NCBI RefSeq assembly: GCF_011369485.1
Contig: NZ_VXCA01000030.1
Span: 1 to 64,000, forward strand
Origin: Pseudomonas atagonensis
Lineage (GTDB): Bacteria > Pseudomonadota > Gammaproteobacteria > Pseudomonadales > Pseudomonadaceae
Reading direction: 5' to 3'
DNA: 64,000 bases
Shown: positions 52,388 through 61,909 of the stretch, one piece after another
Position numbering within the stretch: the first letter of the stretch is position 1
How the letters are laid out: the number at the start of each line of letters is the position of its first letter
Notes under the pieces: model-generated
What the model saw: the letters and a program-made list of their open reading frames with translations, nothing else
What the model was told of the DNA's origin: nothing
Database searches by the model: none
Made by a program: the position numbers and the translations under genes

Positions 52388-54352
52388 ATGGCCGGGCTGA
52401 TTCCCCAGAGCTTCATTGACGACCTGCTGAACCGCACCGACATCGTCGACGTGGTCAGCTCGCGCGTGCAATTGAAGAAGGCCGGCAAGAACTACACCGC
52501 CTGTTGCCCGTTTCACAAAGAGAAAACCCCGTCCTTCAGCGTCAGCCCCGACAAGCAGTTCTATTACTGCTTCGGCTGCGGCGCCGGCGGCAATGCCCTC
52601 GGCTTCCTTATGGACCACGACAACCTGGATTTTCCCCAGGCCGTCGAGGATCTGGCGAAAGCCGCGGGCATGGAAATCCCTCGAGAAGAAAGCGGTCGCG
52701 AGCGCAAGCCACGACAACCGACTGACTCGCCGCTATACCCACTGCTCACCGCCGCCGCTGACTTTTATAAGCAGGCACTCAAGAGCCATCCTGCCCGCAA
52801 GGCAGCCGTGGATTACCTCAAGGGTCGTGGCCTGACCGGCGAAATCGCCCGGGATTTCGGCCTTGGCTTTGCGCCGCCAGGCTGGGACAACCTGTTCAAA
52901 CACTTGAGCAGCGACACCCTGCAACAAAAAGCCATGATCGACGCTGGCCTGCTGATCGAGAACGCCGAAACCGGTAAACGCTATGACCGCTTCCGCGATC
53001 GCGTGATGTTCCCGATTCGCGACACCCGCGGCCGGATCATCGCTTTCGGTGGCCGAGTGCTCGGCGACGACAAACCGAAATATCTGAATTCACCGGAAAC
53101 CCCGGTATTTCACAAAGGCCAGGAGCTCTATGGCCTTTATGAAGCGCGAAAGAACAACCGCAACCTTGACGAAATCATCGTCGTCGAGGGCTACATGGAC
53201 GTCATTGCACTCGCCCAGCAAGGCCTGAAAAATGCCGTCGCAACACTGGGCACCGCGACCAGTGAAGAACACCTGAAGCGCTTGTTCCGCGTCGTGCCGA
53301 ACGTTTTGTTCTGTTTCGACGGCGACCAGGCCGGCCGCAACGCCGCCTGGCGCGCCCTGGAAGCAACACTGTCGAGCCTGCAGGATGGTCGTCGAGCGCG
53401 TTTTCTGTTTCTGCCCGAGGGCGAGGATCCAGACACACTGGTTCGCTCCGAAGGCACCGATGCCTTCAAGGCCCGAATCAATCAGCATGCACAGCCGCTG
53501 GCGGATTACTTTTTCCAGCAACTGACGGAAGAAGCCGATCCGCGCTCGCTCGAAGGCAAGGCCCACATGGCCACCCTCGCCGCACCGTTGATCGACAAAG
53601 TACCCGGCGCCAACCTGCGCATTCTGATGCGTCAACGCCTGACCGAAATCACCGGCCTGAGCAGCGAAACCGTCAGCCAGCTCGCGCAAAGCGCCCCGCA
53701 GGAAGCGCCACCGGCTTACGATCCGGGCATCGATTACGACGCAATGCCGGACTACAGCGACTACCATCAGCCGCAGGCACAGGACATGTATGTGCCGCAG
53801 CAGGAGTGGACGCCAAAGAAACCCGGCGCCGGCGGCAAGAAGTGGGACAAGAAACCGTGGGACAAGAACGGCAAGCGTGGCGGTGATCGTGATCAGCAAC
53901 GTCCGCGCACGCCGATCGGCGTCGAGTCACCGACCCTGACCGCCCTGCGCACACTGCTTCATCACCCGCAACTGGCCGAGCGCGTCGAGGACGCCGGGCA
54001 CATTGCCGACGAGAATCAGACCAACGCCCAGTTGCTTGTGGCGCTGCTCGAAGCCGTACAGAAGAATCCCAAGCTAAACTCATTTCAGTTGATCGCGCGA
54101 TGGCACGGCACCGAACAGGGTCGGTTGCTCAAGGCACTGGCAGAAAAGGAATGGCTGATTGACGGAGATAACCTTGAACAACAGTTTTTCGACACCATTA
54201 CTAGCTTGTCAGCCCGCCAACGCGAGCGAAATCTGGAACAACTGCTCAGGAAAGCGCGTCAAAGCGAACTGAGCCTGGAAGAGAAAAATCAACTGCGCGA
54301 CCTTCTAAGTCGCAATGTTTCCGCATCAAACCCGACCTCAACTGGCGCGTGA
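52388..54352 (+). CDS. dnaG: DNA primase
   Basis: Synthesises RNA primers at the replication fork. 654 residues: CHC2 zinc domain (C40, H43, C61, C64), the catalytic core with TOPRIM motif VVEGYMDVIAL (about 262-275), a Lys/Gly/Trp-rich linker (about 475-510, KKWDKKPWDKNGKRGG), and the C-terminal DnaB-binding helical domain. The protein is longer than E. coli DnaG (581) mainly because of that linker. Confidence 0.96.
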   Translation: MAGLIPQSFIDDLLNRTDIVDVVSSRVQLKKAGKNYTACCPFHKEKTPSFSVSPDKQFYYCFGCGAGGNALGFLMDHDNLDFPQAVEDLAKAAGMEIPREESGRERKPRQPTDSPLYPLLTAAADFYKQALKSHPARKAAVDYLKGRGLTGEIARDFGLGFAPPGWDNLFKHLSSDTLQQKAMIDAGLLIENAETGKRYDRFRDRVMFPIRDTRGRIIAFGGRVLGDDKPKYLNSPETPVFHKGQELYGLYEARKNNRNLDEIIVVEGYMDVIALAQQGLKNAVATLGTATSEEHLKRLFRVVPNVLFCFDGDQAGRNAAWRALEATLSSLQDGRRARFLFLPEGEDPDTLVRSEGTDAFKARINQHAQPLADYFFQQLTEEADPRSLEGKAHMATLAAPLIDKVPGANLRILMRQRLTEITGLSSETVSQLAQSAPQEAPPAYDPGIDYDAMPDYSDYHQPQAQDMYVPQQEWTPKKPGAGGKKWDKKPWDKNGKRGGDRDQQRPRTPIGVESPTLTALRTLLHHPQLAERVEDAGHIADENQTNAQLLVALLEAVQKNPKLNSFQLIARWHGTEQGRLLKALAEKEWLIDGDNLEQQFFDTITSLSARQRERNLEQLLRKARQSELSLEEKNQLRDLLSRNVSASNPTSTGA

Positions 54353-54366
54353 GGTCATAGCTCAGG

Positions 54367-54372
54367 TATAAT
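54367..54372 (+). promoter_or_regulatory. Possible -10 box of an rpoD promoter
   Basis: A perfect TATAAT lies 47 bases before the rpoD start, in the 67-bp dnaG-rpoD gap. No good -35 is seen at 16-18 bases, so an internal rpoD promoter is suggested rather than shown. Confidence 0.4.
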
Positions 54373-54419
54373 CCTCGGCTTGTTTTTTGCCCGCCAAGAC
54401 CTTCAGTGGATAGGGTGTT

Positions 54420-56264
<1,845 letters not shown>

Positions 56265-56270
56265 TACCAG

Positions 56271-56297
56271 AATCCCCGGCCCAGGCCGGGGATTTTG
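56271..56297 (+). terminator. Intrinsic terminator of rpoD
   Basis: AATCCCCGGC/GCCGGGGATT 10-bp stem, CCAG loop, then TT-G-TTT, 6 bases after the stop codon. Confidence 0.85.
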
Positions 56298-56390
56298 TTT
56301 ATATGGCAGATAAAATCCTTCGCAACACCCCTCCCCCGCATACCCCGTCTACACTCGAAACAATCATCCCCGAGCCATAACGAGAGCGTT

Positions 56391-59300
56391 ATGCCCAGAC
56401 TGGCGTCCGTGCTTTTTTTGCTGTCACTGATGATCTGGACCGCAACGGCTGACGCGCTGACTCTGACCGATGAAGAACGTAGCTGGCTGGCGGCTCACCC
56501 GGACTTGCGCCTGGGTGTGGACGCCTCGTGGCCGCCCTTTGAGTTTCGCGACGATCAGGCCCGATATCAGGGGCTGGCGGCGGACTATATCGATGTGATT
56601 CGCCAGCGCCTGGCGATCAAACTCACGCCCATCGAGCCGGTGAGCTGGACGGAGGTGCTGGAGCAGGTCAAGGCAGGCAAGATCGATCTGCTACCGGGCA
56701 TCATGTCTACCCCGGAACGTCAGACCTATCTGTCATTTACCCGCCCTTATCTCGACTTCCCCATCGTCATCCTCGCCCATGTTGGAGGGGCGCAACCACG
56801 CAAACTGGACGATCTGTACGGTCTGAAGATCGCCGTGGTGGAAAACTACGCGCCACATGAGCTTCTACGCACCCATCACCCGGACCTTAATCTGGTTGCC
56901 ATGCCCAACGTCAGCTCAGCGTTGCAAGCGCTGGCAACCGACGAAGTGGACGCTGTGGTTGGCGACCTCGCGTCCAGCGTCTGGAGCCTACGCCAGCTCA
57001 AACTCGATGGTCTGTATGTCAGCGGAGAAACCCCGTACCGCTATCAATTGGCGATGGGCGTACCGCGTGAAAACAAGATGCTGGTCGGTATTCTGGACAA
57101 AGTTCTGGCCGATATGAGCCCGGACGAAATCAGCAGCATTCAGGAACACTGGGTGGGCAACGTCCTCGATCACCGGACATTGTGGTCAGATCTGTTGATC
57201 TACGGCCTGCCCGGCCTGCTCTTGCTGATGATTATTCTGGCGGTAGTGATCCGCATCAATCGGCGCTTGAGTTCCGAGATTGCCCGACGCATCGACCTCG
57301 AACAGGAACTGCGCAGCAGCGAATACCACTATCGCGGCCTGGTAGAAAGTTTGTCGGCCATCGCCTGGGAAGCGCGGATGAGCGACTTCACCTACAGCTA
57401 TGTGTCGCCGCACGCCGAAGACCTGCTCGGTTACCCCCTGTCGCATTGGCTGATTCCGGGGTTCTGGCGCAACATCATTCACCCGGCAGACCTGACCCGC
57501 GCCCAGAGTTTCTGCGATCACGAAGTGCTGGCCGGGCGTGATCACAGCCTCGATTACCGCGTGATCACCGCCGATGGTCGGTGTCTTTGGGTACGCGACA
57601 TCGTCAGCCTGATCGAGCACGGCCATGAGCCGGTGATGCGTGGGCTGATGATCGACATCAGCGAAACCAAGCGCACAGAGGAAGCGCTGCGCTTGTCGGA
57701 GCAGAAATTCGCCTCGGTGTTCCAGCAGTGCCCGGACATCCTGGTGATCGCGCGGCTGTCCGACGGTTGTCTGCTGGAGGTCAACGAAGCCTTCGAGGAA
57801 CAAATCGGACTCAAGGCCGAAGAAGTCATTGGCCAAACCGCCACCGATCTCAACATCTGGGGCATCCCGGGTGTGGGGCCGGGGTTGTTGCAGCGTTTGC
57901 AGGCAGGCAGCATCCGTAACCTGGAGATGCCCTTTCGCCGTAACAACGGGCAGGTGTTTACCGGCCTGATCTCGGCTGAACCTTTCGACCTCGACACGAC
58001 TCCCGCGCTGGTGGTGGTTGTGCGCGATATCACCCAGTTGAAGGAAACCCAACAACAGCTGCAAACCTCCGAAGAGAAATTCGCCAAAGCCTTCCACGCT
58101 TCTCCGGATGGCCTGTTGTTGTCACGCCAAAGCGACGGTTTGCTGCTGGAGGTCAACGAAGGCTTCAGCCGCATCACCGGGTTCAACAGCGCCATGTCGG
58201 TAGATCGTTCGGCGCTGGATCTGGGGATCTGGGTCAACCTCAACGAACGTAAACAGATGCTCGACCTGCTGCACCGTGACGGTTATGTCCGTGATTTCAG
58301 CTGCCATATCCGCCGCAGCGACGGGCAGATCCGCCTCTGCGAGGTGTCCGCACGTCCGCTGCCGATCGGCGATGAAGACTGCATGCTGACCATCGCCCGC
58401 GACATCACCGAGCGCCACCTGATGCAGGAAAAACTGCAACAGGCTGCAACCGTGTTCGAGAGCACAGCCGAAGGTGTGTTGATCACCGACACTCAGCAGC
58501 ACATCAGTGCGGTCAACCGGGCCTTCACCGAGATCACCGGTTACAGCGAAAGCGAAGCGCTCGGCCATACGCCGCGTCTGCTCGCCTCGGGACTGCATGA
58601 CAGCGCTTTTTATGCGGCGATGTGGCATCAATTGACTGACGAAGGTCACTGGCAGGGCGAGATTTCCAATCGCCGCAAAAACGGCGAGTTGTACCCGAGC
58701 TGGCTGACCATCAGCGCCGTGCGCAACCGCGACAGGTTCATCACCCACTTTGTCGCCGTGTTTGCCGATATTTCCAGCCTCAAGCACGCCCAGGCCAAAC
58801 TCGATTATCAGGCGCACCACGACCCGCTCACCGGCCTGCCGAACCGCACACTGTTTGAAAGCCGTTTGCAGATGGCGCTGAACAGCCAGCAGGAAAACGG
58901 CGGCCAGGGCGCCGTGCTGTTTCTCGATCTCGACCGCTTCAAACACATCAATGACAGCCTCGGTCATCCGGTCGGTGACCTGCTGCTCAAGGGCATCGCC
59001 GTACGTTTGAAAGAACAGCTGCGTGACATCGACACCGTCGCACGTCTGGGAGGCGACGAATTCATCATTTTGCTGCCCGGTCTGCAGCAGGCCAGCGACG
59101 CCGACCATATCGCCACCAAACTATTGAACTGCTTTGGCGCGCCGTTTCAGGCCGGCGAGCATGAGTTTTTCATCAGCGCCAGCATCGGCACCAGCCTGTA
59201 CCCGCGCGACGGTTGCGACGTGGCCACGCTGGTGAAAAACGCCGATGCGGCCATGTATCGCTCTAAAGCCAAGGGCCGCAACCGCGTCGAGAGCTACACC

Positions 59301-60137
59301 CGCGACCTCACCGCCCAGGCCAGCGAGCGCGTGGCGCTGGAGCACGAGCTGCGTCGGGCCATCGAGCGCGACGAACTGTTCCTCTACTACCAACCGAAAA
59401 TCAGCCTCGACGATCACAGTCTGGTCGGCGCCGAGGCCCTGATCCGCTGGCGTCATCCAACCTTTGGCGAGGTGCCGCCGGAGCACTTCATCCCGCTGGC
59501 AGAAGAGAACGGCATGATCCTGCAGATCGGCGATTGGGTGCTGGAGACCGCGTGCCGACAAATGTTCGAGTGGAGTCAGGTCTACGACAGCCTTGGGCCG
59601 CTGTCCGTCAACCTCGCAGGTGCGCAGCTACGTCAACCCAACCTGCTCGGACGCATCGAGCAACTGCTCAAGGACAACCGCCTTCAGCCCGATTTACTGC
59701 AACTGGAAATTACCGAAAACTTCATCATGAGTCAGGCCGAAGAGGCGCTGGCGGTGCTGCACCAACTCAAACACCTCGGCGTACAACTGGCCATTGATGA
59801 TTTTGGTACCGGCTATTCTTCGCTCAGTTACCTCAAACGCCTGCCGCTGGACATCCTCAAAATCGACCAGTCTTTCGTCCGCGGACTGCCCGACGACCCC
59901 CACGACGCGGCGATTGTCCGCGCCATCATCGCCCTGGGCCGGAGCATGCAATTCACTGTGATTGCCGAAGGCGTGGAAACCCAGGCACAACAGCAATTCC
60001 TCGCCGCCGAAGGCTGCGAACAGATCCAGGGCTACATCGTCAGCCTGCCGCTACCACCGGAAGAATTCGCGGCAACGTTTCTTCGTGTAACCGTATCGGA
60101 TTTTTCGGATAGCACAGCCGAGAAACCGTCGCTATAA
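56391..60137 (+). CDS. rmcA: RmcA-like periplasmic-binding/PAS/GGDEF-EAL protein
   Basis: 1248 residues: signal peptide, one SBP_bac_3 domain (about 30-260), a transmembrane helix (about 266-288), four PAS domains (about 310-805), GGDEF (887-891) and EAL (E1015). Cyclic-di-GMP synthesis and hydrolysis motifs both look intact: LGGDEF, the I-site RDID five residues before it, EALIRW, SVNLAG, EITEN, DDFGTGYSSL. In P. aeruginosa RmcA senses redox/phenazine state through a PAS domain and mainly degrades c-di-GMP. ATG 56391 follows the rpoD terminator and is preferred over the frame start at 56295. Its stop codon overlaps the tRNA promoter. Confidence 0.9.
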   Translation: MPRLASVLFLLSLMIWTATADALTLTDEERSWLAAHPDLRLGVDASWPPFEFRDDQARYQGLAADYIDVIRQRLAIKLTPIEPVSWTEVLEQVKAGKIDLLPGIMSTPERQTYLSFTRPYLDFPIVILAHVGGAQPRKLDDLYGLKIAVVENYAPHELLRTHHPDLNLVAMPNVSSALQALATDEVDAVVGDLASSVWSLRQLKLDGLYVSGETPYRYQLAMGVPRENKMLVGILDKVLADMSPDEISSIQEHWVGNVLDHRTLWSDLLIYGLPGLLLLMIILAVVIRINRRLSSEIARRIDLEQELRSSEYHYRGLVESLSAIAWEARMSDFTYSYVSPHAEDLLGYPLSHWLIPGFWRNIIHPADLTRAQSFCDHEVLAGRDHSLDYRVITADGRCLWVRDIVSLIEHGHEPVMRGLMIDISETKRTEEALRLSEQKFASVFQQCPDILVIARLSDGCLLEVNEAFEEQIGLKAEEVIGQTATDLNIWGIPGVGPGLLQRLQAGSIRNLEMPFRRNNGQVFTGLISAEPFDLDTTPALVVVVRDITQLKETQQQLQTSEEKFAKAFHASPDGLLLSRQSDGLLLEVNEGFSRITGFNSAMSVDRSALDLGIWVNLNERKQMLDLLHRDGYVRDFSCHIRRSDGQIRLCEVSARPLPIGDEDCMLTIARDITERHLMQEKLQQAATVFESTAEGVLITDTQQHISAVNRAFTEITGYSESEALGHTPRLLASGLHDSAFYAAMWHQLTDEGHWQGEISNRRKNGELYPSWLTISAVRNRDRFITHFVAVFADISSLKHAQAKLDYQAHHDPLTGLPNRTLFESRLQMALNSQQENGGQGAVLFLDLDRFKHINDSLGHPVGDLLLKGIAVRLKEQLRDIDTVARLGGDEFIILLPGLQQASDADHIATKLLNCFGAPFQAGEHEFFISASIGTSLYPRDGCDVATLVKNADAAMYRSKAKGRNRVESYTRDLTAQASERVALEHELRRAIERDELFLYYQPKISLDDHSLVGAEALIRWRHPTFGEVPPEHFIPLAEENGMILQIGDWVLETACRQMFEWSQVYDSLGPLSVNLAGAQLRQPNLLGRIEQLLKDNRLQPDLLQLEITENFIMSQAEEALAVLHQLKHLGVQLAIDDFGTGYSSLSYLKRLPLDILKIDQSFVRGLPDDPHDAAIVRAIIALGRSMQFTVIAEGVETQAQQQFLAAEGCEQIQGYIVSLPLPPEEFAATFLRVTVSDFSDSTAEKPSL

Positions 60138-60138
60138 T
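60133..60138 (+). promoter_or_regulatory. -10 box of the tRNA promoter inside the rmcA stop
   Basis: TATAAT, whose TAA is the rmcA stop codon (60135-60137), lies 14 bases before the tRNA. No strong -35 is visible, so the promoter may be weak or rely on other elements. Confidence 0.55.
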
Positions 60139-60152
60139 CCGCGGCCTACTGA

Positions 60153-60229
60153 GGGCCTATAGCTCAGTTGGTTAGAGCAGAGGACTCATAATCCTTTGGT
60201 CCACGGTTCAAGTCCGTGTGGGCCCACCA
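60153..60229 (+). tRNA. tRNA with CAU anticodon, probably tRNA-Ile2
   Basis: 77 bases with encoded CCA. Acceptor GGGCCTA/TGGGCCC, D-stem GCTC/GAGC, anticodon stem GAGGA/TCCTT with loop CTCATAA, T-stem CACGG/CCGTG with TTCAAGT. CAU can be Met or lysidine-modified Ile2. C4-G69 and C5-G68 are the acceptor pairs recognised by TilS in tRNA-Ile2, while tRNA-Met has other pairs, and the GGACTCATAATCC arm resembles E. coli Ile2. It may be listed as tRNA-Met in automated annotation. Confidence 0.85.
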
Positions 60230-60235
60230 AAAATG

Positions 60236-60263
60236 AAAAAGCCGCGCTTATGTGCGGCTTTTT
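60236..60263 (+). terminator. Terminator of the tRNA gene
   Basis: AAAAAGCCGC/GCGGCTTTTT stem with an 8-base loop and T7, immediately after the tRNA. Confidence 0.88.
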
Positions 60264-60432
60264 TTCGCCTGTCGCTTGGCGATCAAGGTCTTCACAAGCG
60301 CAACGCTCGGAATACCACCGCAAGGTCTGTAAGTAATTTCCCAAGCTGTGTTTTCACTGAGTTTTCAACCTTGTTGGCCTTTTCTCCGAGCAAGTAATCT
60401 CCGGGCGCCGCTATTCGCCAAGGATTACTTTC

Positions 60433-60993
60433 ATGCTCGTGAATGCTGCGCCACTGATAAAAGAATCAGGAGGTCAACAAACATGGATCGACTTAGCTTT
60501 GCCCGACCTGCGAACGCTGGTCAGGGAGCTTCGCTCGGCCGCAATTGATGAAGTGAAAAGGGCAGACGATGCGCAAGGAGCCCTCAGAATTCTCCTGGCT
60601 CACTTCGGATTCATCGATGAGGCGGTGCTCGCAGTCACCATCCTCACCCCGATCGGAAACGTTGCAGTCATGAGGGACAAACTCGCCCACATCGTCGAAA
60701 AACGCGCTGATTCACGAGAGCGCTATGTTCGGCATGCCATTGATACGCTGACGGGACCTTTTGAAATATGGAGAGTGCTGTACGACAACGGCGGATACCG
60801 CATGGCTTTCATCAACGCCTACGAGGCAAAGAATGACATGCTCGTCGTAGTGGATGTCAGGCACGGGCACGTCCTGTGGAACTTCATGCATGCCCCGGCA
60901 AGAGCTATGAACAAGCACCGCCAGGGAGAACTTCTCTACAAGAGATACGTTCTTCAGGACAAACAAAAAGGGGAGCCTGTTGGCTCCCCTTGA
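60433..60993 (+). CDS. Orphan protein resembling phage BECR-fold nucleases (PBECR-like)
   Basis: 186 residues. The C-terminal half (about 75-170) has the pattern KLAHIVEKRADSRERYVRHAI..TL..PFEIW, then alternating beta segments RMAFINAY, MLVVVDV and HVLWNFM, ending in RQGELLYKRY. This matches the barnase/EndoU/colicin-E5/RelE-like nuclease domains found in phage MuF proteins and polymorphic toxins. The N-terminal 70 residues are unrecognised. GC is visibly lower than in the neighbours (31 of 60 bases at 60781-60840). It stands alone beside a tRNA, a common integration site; no partner or immunity gene is evident. Start ATG 60433 has AGGA 8 bases upstream. Family assignment is tentative. Confidence 0.6.
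   Translation: MLVNAAPLIKESGGQQTWIDLALPDLRTLVRELRSAAIDEVKRADDAQGALRILLAHFGFIDEAVLAVTILTPIGNVAVMRDKLAHIVEKRADSRERYVRHAIDTLTGPFEIWRVLYDNGGYRMAFINAYEAKNDMLVVVDVRHGHVLWNFMHAPARAMNKHRQGELLYKRYVLQDKQKGEPVGSP
60965..60991 (-). terminator. Intrinsic terminator facing left, inside the end of the nuclease-like gene
   Basis: AAGGGGAGCC/GGCTCCCCTT (perfect 10 bp, TGTT loop) covers the last codons. On the minus strand it is followed by TTTTTG, on the plus strand only by a poor T-run, so it suits leftward transcription. No minus-strand gene is seen to its right. Confidence 0.6.
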
Positions 60994-61301
60994 ATATTTG
61001 AATCCTGATATTGGCATCCTCAGGAAATGGGATGAAGAGGTCTCACCTTACACCGATGTTGCAGCATCGCTGAGGTACCTACGTCTGCTGAAGCCCTGCA
61101 AGGCAGCAGATTTCGCGCTCTTGAAGCCATTTTTGATAAAGGCAGCAGGCAAGTCAAATCATTTGTCTGTTCTTTTGTTTCAGTAAAATCTCCCGATCCG
61201 GCGACAGCCTAACCCCAGCCGCTCAATCAACGCTCACAAGCGCCTCGCGTGGCGAGCCTGTAACATGCGACCCCATTGATCCGTACCGCTGGAGCCTGCC
61301 C
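60994..61301. other. 308-bp gap, AT-richer, no clear gene
   Basis: Contains one short frame (60980-61186, TTG start, 68 residues) with no recognisable features and no good ribosome site. The sequence TGAAGCC...AAGGCAGCAG occurs twice in about 60 bases (near 61090-61150). GC rises again after about 61190. Confidence 0.5.
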
Positions 61302-61763
61302 TTGCCCGACATCCGCCCACCCGTGCTCGATGAAATCGACCGCCAGCTGATCGCGGCCCTGCAAATCAACGCCCGCGAGAGCGTGGCGATGCTGGCCCGG
61401 CAATTGGGGATCGCCCGCACGACCGTGACTTCGCGACTGGCGCGGCTGGAAAAGGCCAAGGTCATCACCGGCTACGGCGTACGACTGGGTCAGCGTGTAG
61501 TGGATGGCGGCTTGCAGGCTTACGTCGGGATCAAGGTGCAGCCGCGCTCTGGTAAAGAGGTGTTGCGGCGGTTGAGCGCGATGGCTCAGGTACAGCAGCT
61601 GTGCGCGGTAAGTGGCGAATTTGATTATGTGGCGTGGCTGCGGACGGACTCACCGGAGCAGCTCGATCAGTTGCTGGATCAGATCGGCAGCGTAGACGGT
61701 GTAGAGAAGACCACGACGTCGATCATTCTCAGCAGCAAGATTGATCGCGGCCATCCAGTTTGA
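61302..61763 (+). CDS. Lrp/AsnC family transcriptional regulator
   Basis: 153 residues: winged-helix N terminus (LDEIDRQLIAALQINARESVAMLARQLGIARTTVTSRL region, about 9-45) and a RAM ligand domain (about 70-145). The TTG start at 61302, with GGAG 7 bases upstream, keeps the first helix intact; the next Met is inside the HTH. It lies 146 bp before davB on the same strand and is a candidate regulator of lysine catabolism. The P. putida davBA region has, as I recall, a similar neighbour. Confidence 0.85.
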   Translation: MPDIRPPVLDEIDRQLIAALQINARESVAMLARQLGIARTTVTSRLARLEKAKVITGYGVRLGQRVVDGGLQAYVGIKVQPRSGKEVLRRLSAMAQVQQLCAVSGEFDYVAWLRTDSPEQLDQLLDQIGSVDGVEKTTTSIILSSKIDRGHPV

Positions 61764-61909
61764 TCATCAACTCCGTCAGATTGCATCACCAACACTCAAA
61801 ACGACGACACTTTGCGTCTTATTAACGTGTTCTACGCTCCCTAGAATGGCTGGCATCTTTTCCTATACTCAGACGCGCATCCCGCGTCGGGTCGCCAGCA
61901 AGGTCATCC

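Noticed and set aside
60468..60548. Strong AGGAGG followed by a 21-codon ORF (ATG 60483) inside the nuclease-like gene, in another frame
   Set aside because: Too short to judge and overlapping a longer, more protein-like frame; a frameshift of the larger gene was considered but the main frame is continuous.
60980..61186. 68-codon frame after the nuclease-like gene
   Set aside because: TTG start inside the terminator stem, no recognisable motif. An immunity protein was considered but cannot be supported.
60994..61301. A repeated tRNA 3' end (attachment site) to the right of the tRNA
   Set aside because: No second copy of the T-arm/acceptor sequence was found in this gap, so integration is not proven.
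61764..61909. Sigma54-type promoter TGGCATC... before davB
   Set aside because: The -12 GC is not at the required spacing; TATACT nearby could be a sigma70 -10 but lacks a -35.
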